64,000 nucleotides of DNA, from assembly GCF_019279795.1 (NCBI RefSeq), contig NC_056733.1, positions 1,120,195,407 to 1,120,259,406 on the forward strand, given 5' to 3'. The position numbers and the translations under genes are program-made. Source of the DNA: Protopterus annectens. Its lineage: Eukaryota; Chordata; Ceratodontiformes; Protopteridae. The notes below the pieces were generated by a model. That model had not been told where the DNA came from and made no database searches. It saw only the letters and a program-made list of their open reading frames with translations. Positions within the stretch are counted from its first letter, which is position 1. The number at the start of each line of letters is the position of its first letter. Positions 10,118-19,250 of the stretch are shown one piece after another.

Positions 10118-10708
10118 GGTTCCCATTCAGAAGCCTGAAACATCATAAGCCTGAAAATCAAAATCCTGAAACCAAAAGCCTGAAAATTCAGAATCCTGAA
10201 AACTCAAAATCCTGAAAGCCCAAAATCCTGAAACTCAAAATCCTGAAAACACAAATAATGCTAATATGTCACTATAAAGACACTAATATCTACCAACTGA
10301 CCCTGACCCTAACCCTAACCCTAAGGTCCGTCACTATCGCACACTCACCTGAGCCCTAACCCTAACTCACTTAAACCGCCTCTAACCCCAATATTTGTCA
10401 CTATTGCATACATGCCTAACCTGCGCTAACCCTAACTCACTTAAACCGCCCTAACCCTAACATAAAACCAACAAGACACTTACCTGACCCCAACGCATGA
10501 CCTAACACCACAGGGCTAACAATAGCAAAGCCACAATGACATCAGTATGTCTATTTTGTGTTTTCAGGATTTTGAGTTTCAGGATTTTGGGCTTTCAGGA
10601 TTTTGGGCTTTCAGGATTTTGAGTTTTCAGGATTCTGAATTTTCAGGCTTTTGGTTTCAGGATTTTGATTTTCAGGCTTATGATGTTTCAGGCTTCTGAA
10701 TGGGAACC
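10118..10708. mobile_element. Foldback DNA transposon with 8-bp target duplication and telomere-like core
   Basis: The element is 591 bp and sits between perfect direct repeats CTGAGAAG (10110-10117 and 10709-10716). Removing it and one repeat restores the CR1 sequence seen in copies B and D. The termini are near-perfect inverted repeats of about 139 bp (left) and 155 bp (right) starting GGTTCCCATTCAGAAGCCTG. Each arm is built from units containing CCTGAAA and AAAATCCTG, and the right arm has one extra 16-bp unit. The centre (about 10267-10470) is about three 62-70-bp units, each starting GTCACTAT and rich in CCCTAA. There is no open frame. An 8-bp duplication fits hAT, P or Merlin. Confidence 0.9.
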
Positions 10709-10716
10709 CTGAGAAG

Positions 10717-11318
10717 TATGTGCTGAACAGGAGGGGTCCTAGGACTGAGCCCTGGGGAATGCCACTTGTAACTGGTTTAGAGTCAGACCTAGCTCCTGCA
10801 ACTCTTATCATGTGGGTTCTGTCCGTGAGCCAGTTGGCAACCCATCTTGTGATGTAGGGGTTTATGTTCAGGCTGGTGAGCTTGTCTATAATACCTGAGT
10901 GGGAAATGGTTTCGAAGGCCTTTGCAAGGTCTAGGTAGGCGGTGTGGACCACCTTTCCCTCATCTATAGCCTTGGTAACTGTCTCAAAGAAGTCCACCAG
11001 GTTTAGGAGGCATGATCTGCCCTTAACAAAGCCAAACTGGGAAGGGTCCAGTGTTTGGAGGTTCCCAATGTCTCTGTTAATGAGATCTATGATGATGCAC
11101 TCCATAGCTTTGCAGACCAAGCTAGTCAGGCTTATAGGGCAATAGTTCCTGGGGTCTGTTGTGGCTTCACCTTTGTGGAGCGGAATAACCGTTGCTGTGC
11201 ACCACTCTGTGGGCACATAGTCTGTGGAGAGGCTGAGTTTAAACAGTGTGTTTTGGTGAGGGGTTAGTTCATCTTTGAGCTCGTGTAGGACACAGCCTGG
11301 GACACCATCCGGTCCCAT
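10717..11318 (-). pseudogene. CR1 copy A: N-terminal half of reverse transcriptase
   Basis: It opens with MGPDGVPGCVLHEL and has ATVIPLHKGE, NYCPISLTSL, FGFVKGRSCLLNL, HTAYLDLAKAFETISH (motif A) and SGIPQGSVLGPLLF (motif B), a complete front half of a CR1-type RT. The frame runs straight into the 591-bp transposon, where the coding sequence is broken. Compared with copy B it keeps the segment WCTATVIPLHKGE, which copy B lacks. Confidence 0.85.
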
Positions 11319-11382
11319 TGATGCTGTGTTTTTGGCTTTGGAGAAGGCTGTTTTAACCTGACTGTCTGTGATTTCAGGGGCA

Positions 11383-12804
11383 CTACATTATTCTGGTATA
11401 GTTATGGGCCCTTTTGGGGATGAGAGGGGGGGTGAAGTTTGCACTGAACCTGTCTGCCAGGATGTTGGCTGTATCGGTTGGTTCAGTGTATTTTGTGCCA
11501 TTCTGCACTAACTCCGAGCAGATCTGAGAATTGCCACTTAGATTCTTGACATAGCTAAAGAATGCCTTGTGGTTATCTTTGGAGTCCATGGCAATTTTCC
11601 TTTCGAAGCTAGCCTTGGCTAATTTTATGAGGGAACGTAGTTTCTTGCTGATACTGATCAGGGATGTCTTCCCTTCTTGGGATTTTAATCTTTTCTGTAC
11701 TAGTTTCCTCCTTCTGTTGTATATCTTGTTTATGGCAGGGGTCCACCAGACTGGTTTCCTTTTCTTGGAGGAGTGAGTCTTGGTTTTGTTTGGGATAGTA
11801 CAATCCATGCATTCTTGTAGGTGCCCGTAGAGTGCATTAGTAAAGGATTTTGCAGCTTGGACAGCGTTATCCTTTAGCATGGGGGCTTTGAAACTTCCCA
11901 CCTCGGTCTTAAGTAACGTGAAGTTTGCTTTTGAAAAGTTTTTCATGGTGGTTTCTTTGACCGGGGGTGGTGGTGGAATGTGGATACCCAGAGTGATTAG
12001 TTTATGGTCAGATCTAACCAATGAGGGGTTGACGTCCGGTGTGGAACACCGGTCACCCATGTTGATGATGACCAGATCCAACATGTTGTCACCTCTGGTG
12101 GGGGTATTGACCAGTTGCTCCAGGGTGTTTGAGTTTATAAATTCTAGGAAATGTTGGGCAAGGGAGTTTGTACTTGAGTAGTTCTCTCAATTAATGTTTG
12201 GGTAATTGAAATCACCCAATATCAGGGTGTTTGGTAGGACCTTTATGTTTCCTAGTGTTTCCAGGAATGCGGAGTGGGGGTCATGGGGCATGGAGGGTGA
12301 TCTGTAGCAAGCTACAATTTGAATAGCAGTTTTGCCCATTGTTAGTTGCACGTGGATGATCTCTGAAGCATCGTGCTGTGTCACTAACCTGGAGGTGTGG
12401 GTATCCTTGATGAATATGGATACTCCCCCACCTTTTGTATTTCGATCCAGGTTTTGTGGCCAAAATGTATGGTATGAGTTGTAGCCTGGTAGTGCTGGAG
12501 TGCTCTCTGTAGCCTTAAACCAGGTTTCTGTTACTACACATATATCGATTTTCTCCATACTGAGGAGTGCCTCGAGTGCGTGCATTTTGAGGTTTAGACT
12601 TCTGGCATTGAATAGCATTACCCTCAGTTTTTTGTTACTTGCGCTATTTATGGCGGTGGGTTTGTCTTTTGAGCCTTGCCGAAAAAAGGAACTATGGGGG
12701 GTGGCATGAGCCTTGGCCAGTATTCGAAAGCCTAAGGGTGACAGGTGCAAGCCGTCTCTAGTGAAGCAGCGTGGCTTGTCAAGCATGTCCTCCCAGGCTG
12801 ACAA
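11383..12804 (-). pseudogene. CR1 copy A: endonuclease and linker
   Basis: Frame 12187-12804 runs from the last ORF1 esterase block (DGLHLSPLGFRILAKA) without a stop into the endonuclease start LRVMLFNARSLNLK. It then carries VTETW (catalytic Glu), GGGVSIFIKD, ACYRSP and LILGDFNYPN (catalytic Asp and Asn). A stop and frame change follow at about 12180-12190, and frame 11383-12084 continues with LVRSDHKLI (the SDH catalytic motif) and the basic linker to the RT. This is an AP-type endonuclease that nicks target DNA for primed reverse transcription. ORF1 and ORF2 are in one frame here, unlike copy B. Confidence 0.85.
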
Positions 12805-14133
12805 ACACTGGATCCCCTTTGAATGACACCAGAAGCTTAGTCAATTGTTGAAATTGATAATTTTTTCTCTATACCGTGGTATCATTCTTGGTGAGGGCAA
12901 GATGCTACTCAGGGTCAGGGTCATACCGGCCTGGGCTACGTGATCAGAGAGCTTGTCCATGTCTCTTTTCATGTAGTCCAGGGAGGTATGGCTCAGGTCA
13001 TTCACACCAACATGGACAATGACAGAGTCATATTTGTACTTGTTCTGGAGTGATGATAAAAAAACAAACAAACTCTCAGGGAAACACATATTGCACACCA
13101 GCATTATCAAAAATAGTTTGCAACAGTTTAAAAGTGGAAAAAAAAGAGTGCTGTAGCATTTCTTGCAGACAGGTTATACAGGTACTACAAGGTCTACTTG
13201 TTGATTATTTCTGAGGAAGTTGGTCGTAGGACTGACGAAAAGCTATAATTCAAAGGCTTAAATAAACTGGTGGATGTTTAAAAGATTTTTGTTGGATTTT
13301 CATTGTATTTCCAAACTATTGGTGGATTATTTCCAGTTTGTAGCACTATTGCACAGTTGTGCATCCTTTGTGGATCGTACTTGGAGAGTTTCAGGCTGTT
13401 TGGTGGATGTTTAATAAGATTTTGGTCGGATTCTCATTGCATTTCCAACTATTGTGGATTGTTTTCAGTTTGTAGCGTTATTGCATCAGTTGCGCTTTTT
13501 CTGTGGATCCTATTTGGTGGGTTTCAGGCTGGTTGGTCCTTGTTCTGGAGTGACCTGAGTCAGTGCTTGTGTTATGTGGCGGATCCTGGCACCCGACAGG
13601 CAGCTAACAGTAACCTTCTCCTTGTTCAGCCTAGTGAGTGAGACGTCAGTGTGCCTGACTATAGAGTCACCTATTACTAGTGTGTTGGGTATGTTATTTT
13701 GCCTTAAGGGCTGTGATTGCATGGCACACTGGTTTTGTGAAGTATGTGTTTCATGGTTTGTGTTGGGAGGTGGAGGTTGCTTGGATGTCTGTTTTGGAGG
13801 TCTCTGTTGCTTTTGCAGATTTTTGTTTAGAGCCTCCGAGTATGTTTTTGTGTATTTATCTGTGTTTTTTGCCGGTGCTGGTTTCATAGGTCTATGTGAG
13901 ACTGGTGGTGTGATGCAAGTAATTCCCTTCTCCTCTTGACTGCCTGGTCCAGTCTAGGGATGAGACAGCTTAGCCTCCAGTTTGGCTGCATAATTGCATC
14001 TCTCGCATGTATTAGTGTATGGTGGAAGGAGGAGAGGGTTGTCTGTGTACATGAGGCAACTGTAACATTGCCTCAAAATGCCAAGATTCCAAAGTTGGAC
14101 CAGAGAGTACACCTGAAACTGCCCTTTGGACAT
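12750..14133 (-). pseudogene. CR1 copy A: ORF1 with SGNH esterase domain
   Basis: The start is placed at about 14133, where the minus strand gives ATG followed by SKG-like codons as in copy B. Recognisable parts are LVIGDSIVRHTDV (the Gly-Asp-Ser block, about 13640-13690), SCLSGARIRHITQAL, then past the 485-bp insertion VHVGVNDL (the Gly-x-Asn-Asp block, about 13000) and DGLHLSPLG (Asp-x-x-His block, about 12735-12760). These are the motif blocks of the SGNH/GDSL esterase in CR1 and some L2 ORF1 proteins. The N-terminal Cys-rich part lies at about 13960-14100. The frame is broken by the insertion and by smaller changes. Confidence 0.75.
13054..13538. mobile_element. Composite 485-bp insertion with 15-bp target duplication
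   Basis: CTTGTTCTGGAGTGA occurs at 13039-13053 and 13539-13553, flanking the insert exactly where copy B is uninterrupted. Inside are an A-rich start, an exact 78-bp copy (13101-13178) of 8405-8482, a hammerhead-like segment with CTGAGGA...GAAA (13211-13240), and two tandem units of about 133 bp (13269-13401 and 13402-13536, each starting GGTGGATGTTTAA). A 15-bp duplication is typical of primed reverse transcription or patched break repair. Confidence 0.75.
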
Positions 14134-14270
14134 GCCTGGATAGGTACAGTGAACTGTTTTACTGATTGGCTGGTAAGGTCAAATAGAGAGCCTTGTCCTT
14201 CTCTACAGAATAGAGGGGTCTAGTGCTAAGGTTTATTAGTGCTTGCTATGCGTTTTGAGCAAGTGCCGGG

Positions 14271-14387
14271 ATGAGAAGTGAATGGCTTCAGTGCTTAGGT
14301 TGAAAGTTTGTCTAGATCCAAGGGAAAAATTGAAGAGTAGACTTTCTGGAGCCGGAAATACTTATACCCTAGCTAACTGGCGCTGCC
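14271..14387. other. Junction between CR1 copy A 5' leader and the satellite
   Basis: The leader of copy A resembles that of copy B up to about 14270 ('tagtgct...aagtgccggg'). The next 117 bp match neither the leader nor the satellite. Monomer sequence begins at about 14388 ('gcaaatgtgggttttatagc'). Confidence 0.5.
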
Positions 14388-15478
<1,091 letters not shown>

Positions 15479-15750
15479 AGAAATATGCAAATGTATATGT
15501 GGTTCTCAAAGAATAAATGTCCCGTTAGAATAATAACGAATGAAATAATCAAAACTATATAGCACATCCACGGGACATCCACGGCAAGAGCAAAAAAAGT
15601 ATTCCACAAATAAAACAGTAACAAGACGTAGTTGTAAATCTCCTAGGCAGCAAAAATCCACATAAAAAGCAACGGCAGGAATAAAATCAAAAAATATAAC
15701 TTGTAGCTAAAATGCCAAATAGCGAGTGTCCGAACTTTTTATTGTAAACA

Positions 15751-15789
15751 GAGTAAGCGCTTTCACCAAATCGGCTTCATCAGACTTAC
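15751..15789 (-). ncRNA. Hammerhead-like motif in PLE copy 2 3' region
   Basis: The minus strand has AGT, CTGATGA, A, a GCC/GGT arm pair around GATTT, GAAA, GCGC, TT, ACT. AGT and ACT can form stem I, and the closing A-U around GCGC gives a minimal stem III. This matches copy 1 in layout while differing in stem sequence. Penelope-like elements are known to carry hammerheads here. The inserted A before stem II is irregular. Confidence 0.4.
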
Positions 15790-16300
15790 AAAATCCAAAA
15801 AATCAGCATTTAAATACTCATAATTAATTAAGAAATGTGACATCATTTCCTACTAAATTTAAAGAAACACTAAGTAATCATCTAAGTAAAACTTTCACCT
15901 TACACATTTGATTTCACAAATGAATACCTAAATAAAATAACTTAATGCTACAACGTTGATTGGCATCAACATAAAATGAATTTCTATAGATGTTATCATG
16001 TATATAAATAATTATTTTAAAGCATTCATTATATTATAAATTCATAGTGTCATCAATTAAAACTCCCTTCTCTATACAGTCCATGTGTTCATTCATTCGA
16101 ACTAATGATACAAAATATATAAATATGTACATATATAATAAAAAATATATGTTTAAAAACATATATGAAAAATACATATATAAAAAATACATAAATTCAT
16201 AAAAAATCAATTGATCAATTCATGAACATGTATATATACGAACACATATTAATAGATGTATATATGCATAATCACATAGAAGCCAGAAACAAAACTAAAA

Positions 16301-17920
16301 TTAAACATTGTTTATGTTTTTATGTTTATAAGCTTTCAATCTCCTACTACCTAAAATTGGTTTAAGTGCAACTTTGTCATTTAAACCTGGAGTTCTATCC
16401 CCTCTTAGTTTAATGATCCACTTAATTTCACAGCGCTCTGTATAATTTTTTATATCGCCACCACGAATATTGGAATATATAACTTGTAAAACTGAGAACA
16501 TAAACCAATGTGTATGATCAGTATCCATTACATGCTTCGCAGTTGCGTAATGATTATTACGCAATGTAATATTATAGTTATGTTCACGAATTCTTTCTTT
16601 TAATCTTCTATTTGTCTTACCTATATAAAATGCACTGCATTTTATACATCTAGCTAAATAAATCACATTACGTGTCTGCCAATTGGCTGTGACATTCAAA
16701 GTATGCACTACATGTGTAGTGGGATGTACGAATACTCTGGCTTTATCTATAAAATCACATTGGTTACATCTGAAACAGGGTTTAGTTCCTGACTGTTCAT
16801 CTGTCTTAATTGATCCAGATATGCAATTGGAACGACAGAGTATCTGCTTAAGATTACTTCTATTCTTGAATATAAACCTAGGTTCTTCCCCTACTATATT
16901 TCTGATATTATCATCTAAAAGTAAAATGTCCCAATGTTTTTTAAAAATCCCTATAATTGAAGAAATATCTGAAGTATAATGGACTAACACTTTAACTGTT
17001 GATGGTTCCTCCATTGCATTGCTTTTATTGTTGAATAAATTATCAGAAAAGTAAGGACAAGCTATGGTAGATCTAAGAGATGCCACATTACTAATTGCTG
17101 TATCAATGTCTCTAGTACTATATCCCCTGACTAATAGCCTATGCTTCAACTCTTCTGATTCCTGAGCATATCCTGATTCCAAGGGATTTAATCTTGAGGC
17201 TCTTATAGCCTGACCTTTGACCACATTTCTAAAAACATAACTCGGGTGCATACTTGTTCTGTGAAGTAACGAGTTACAAAAGCATGCTTTTCTGTGTACC
17301 CAAGTGTTCACTGAACCATTGTCAAATCTACTAATGTTGATATCAAGAAAGGAGATACCTATGGTAGAATAATCCATAGTAAACTTTAAAAATGAAGACA
17401 GTGTATTAATTTCTTCATAAAATTGTAACAATGAACATTCATCATTATTCCAAATTAAAAATAAATCATCTACAAATCTACAATAGAAACATACTGATCT
17501 CTTGAAACTATCTGTATTGAACAATATTCTCTCTTCCCAGTGGGCCATCACAATGTTTGCGTAACTATTCGCGTATGGTGTTCCCATTGCTACACCATCA
17601 CACTGGGAATAGATTTTCTCACAAAACATGAAAACATTGTTCTCTAAAACTGTTTCCAAAAATAAACATATCAAGTCTATCTGTCTGGAGTCCATACCAG
17701 AATGAATGTTCAAAAATTCATTGACAGTATCCACACCAAGCTCATTTGGTATGACCGTAAATAAACTTGTAACATCTAAAGTTACAAAATAGAATGAACT
17801 GTCTTGTGGCAAAGGTTTCAAATATTCATAAAAATCAATTAAAAATTGTTTACTATCTCTTAAAATTTGTTTTTTCAAATCAACTATCGGTCTTAAAAAA
17901 TACTCAATAAATATTGACAA
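16301..17920 (-). CDS. PLE copy 2 RT-GIY-YIG polyprotein (5' partial)
   Basis: The 539-residue frame begins inside the RT; the first Met is only the first in the remaining frame, and coding continues upstream to the truncation. It shows motif A (VTLDVTSLF, Asp49), motif B (GVAMGTPYANSYAN, 109-122), motif C (RFVDDLFLIW, Asp151 and Asp152) and FLDIN (191-195). A linker follows, then a Cys cluster PCFRCNQC (381-388), the GIY-YIG nuclease (VIYLARC at 419-425, FYIGKT at 431-436, Arg439 and Arg443), and a conserved Glu near 498 before WIIKL. The nuclease nicks target DNA and the RT copies the element from the nick. Catalytic residues look intact, but the RT N-terminus is absent, so the protein should be inactive by itself. 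Neptune- or Poseidon-like membership is plausible but untested. Confidence 0.9.
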   Translation of the reverse strand: MSIFIEYFLRPIVDLKKQILRDSKQFLIDFYEYLKPLPQDSSFYFVTLDVTSLFTVIPNELGVDTVNEFLNIHSGMDSRQIDLICLFLETVLENNVFMFCEKIYSQCDGVAMGTPYANSYANIVMAHWEERILFNTDSFKRSVCFYCRFVDDLFLIWNNDECSLLQFYEEINTLSSFLKFTMDYSTIGISFLDINISRFDNGSVNTWVHRKACFCNSLLHRTSMHPSYVFRNVVKGQAIRASRLNPLESGYAQESEELKHRLLVRGYSTRDIDTAISNVASLRSTIACPYFSDNLFNNKSNAMEEPSTVKVLVHYTSDISSIIGIFKKHWDILLLDDNIRNIVGEEPRFIFKNRSNLKQILCRSNCISGSIKTDEQSGTKPCFRCNQCDFIDKARVFVHPTTHVVHTLNVTANWQTRNVIYLARCIKCSAFYIGKTNRRLKERIREHNYNITLRNNHYATAKHVMDTDHTHWFMFSVLQVIYSNIRGGDIKNYTERCEIKWIIKLRGDRTPGLNDKVALKPILGSRRLKAYKHKNINNV

Positions 17921-18526
17921 AGGTTCAGTGGCCCAATTTCTAAATAAAAAAAAAACTTTAAATGCACATAAATGGCTATCACACTTGAGTGTGTAGCCTA
18001 CAACAGTTAATAAGGTAATTTAAACACAAAAACAACTTTGTTAAAGTGCAGGCAGTAAAATAAGTGCAATATGTAGCTGAAACAAGCTTTTTAAATCACA
18101 CAAACTCTAGAAAATATGTGTTTTAGGCAGAATTAGCTAAAGGCAGCAAGAAAATGCAGAAAATGATACTTAATTACTCCAAAGTCTCTCTTTTGTCTCT
18201 CTGCTGCTGTAAAACTCTACAGGGCACCAAGCAGGAGCTTGCTGAGCTGTATACTAGCCCCAAAATGGCGCAAATGTCGGTTTTATAGCAGGGAAATGAA
18301 AGAGATAGAAATTAGCCCAAAATGGCAAATAAACTACTAATTGCTGGGCTGAAACCACTCCTCCAAGGACAGATAGGCTGCTCAAAACTCCCTCTCTCAC
18401 AGTGAACAGAGAAACTTCATTCTATCCAAGTAAAGTATGGGCAAACACAGAAACTTGTAACACAGCCCTGAATTCAGCACTAACCCAAAAACTGGACTAT
18501 ACTAGCCTAGAAAGGTGGGAAAACAA

Positions 18527-18528
<2 letters not shown>

Positions 18529-18580
<52 letters not shown>
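18529..18580. repeat. (TA)n microsatellite inside a satellite monomer
   Basis: About 52 bp of TA at the same monomer position as the 15275-15416 tract, followed by a T-run and CAGAAAATAAAG. Confidence 0.95.
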
Positions 18581-18588
<8 letters not shown>

Positions 18589-19250
18589 TTTTGTTTGTTT
18601 TCAGAAAATAAAGCAGATACAATAAAAAAGACACTTTAAATGCACAGAAATGGCTATCACACTTGAGTGTGTAGCCTACAACAGTTAATCAGGTAATTTA
18701 AACCCAAAAATGACTTTGTTAAAGTGCAGGCAGTAAAATAAGTAATATGTAGCTGAAACAAGCTCTGTAAATCACATAAACTCTACAAAATTCGTGTTTT
18801 AGGTGGAATTAGCTAAAGGCAGCAAGAAAATGAAGAAAAATTATACTTAATCACTCCAAAGTCTGTCTTTTGTCGCTCTGCTGCTGTAGAACTCTGCAGG
18901 GCACCAGGCAGGAGCTTGCTAAGCTGTATACTAGCCCAAAAACCTTGCAAATGCAAGTTTTATAGCAGGGAAATGTAAGAGATAGAAATTAGACACAATG
19001 GCCAATAAACTACTAATTTCTGGGTTGAATCCACTCCTCCAAGGACAGATAGGCTGCTCAAAGCTCCCTCTCTCACAGTGAACAGAGAAACTTCCTTCTA
19101 TACAAGTAAGGTATGGGCAAACACAGAAACTTGTAACACAGCCCTGAATTCAACCTGAAGAATGGACTATACTAGCTTAGAAAGGTGGGAAACCAAGTAT
19201 GTTTTTTTTGTTTGTTTTTTCAGAAAATAAAGCAGATACAATAAAAAAAA

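Larger units (their letters stand above)
9128..14270 (-). mobile_element. CR1-superfamily LINE, copy A (near full length, interrupted)
   Basis: On the minus strand this holds an ORF1 with esterase motifs (about 14133 down to 12800), an apurinic-type endonuclease (12804-11900), a linker, an RT (11318-9221) and a 3' UTR ending in two copies of an 8-bp CTATGAAC repeat at about 9130-9146. The terminal 8-bp repeat and the ORF1 esterase are typical of the CR1 branch. It is split by a 591-bp foldback transposon (10118-10708) and a 485-bp insertion (13054-13538). The 5' leader is recognisable to about 14270, and the satellite array starts about 120 bp beyond. Together with copy D it forms one subfamily; copy B is a sister subfamily. 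Confidence 0.9.
15479..17942 (-). mobile_element. Penelope-like element, copy 2 (young, 5' truncated)
   Basis: It is inserted in the satellite between two copies of an AATAAAAAAAAAC-like stretch (15467-15478 and 17943-17956), consistent with a target duplication of about 12-13 bp. It carries an unbroken frame of at least 539 codons and a 3' region of about 820 bp. It is cut off at the 5' side inside the RT, after the GLPKVHK block would have been. Open coding with no stops in 1.6 kb, compared with the shattered copy 1, indicates a recent insertion, later than the array. Confidence 0.9.

Noticed and set aside
10300-10460. True telomere or interstitial telomeric site from chromosome fusion
   Set aside because: The CCCTAA runs are short, interrupted and wholly inside a foldback transposon with target duplications, so they belong to that element.
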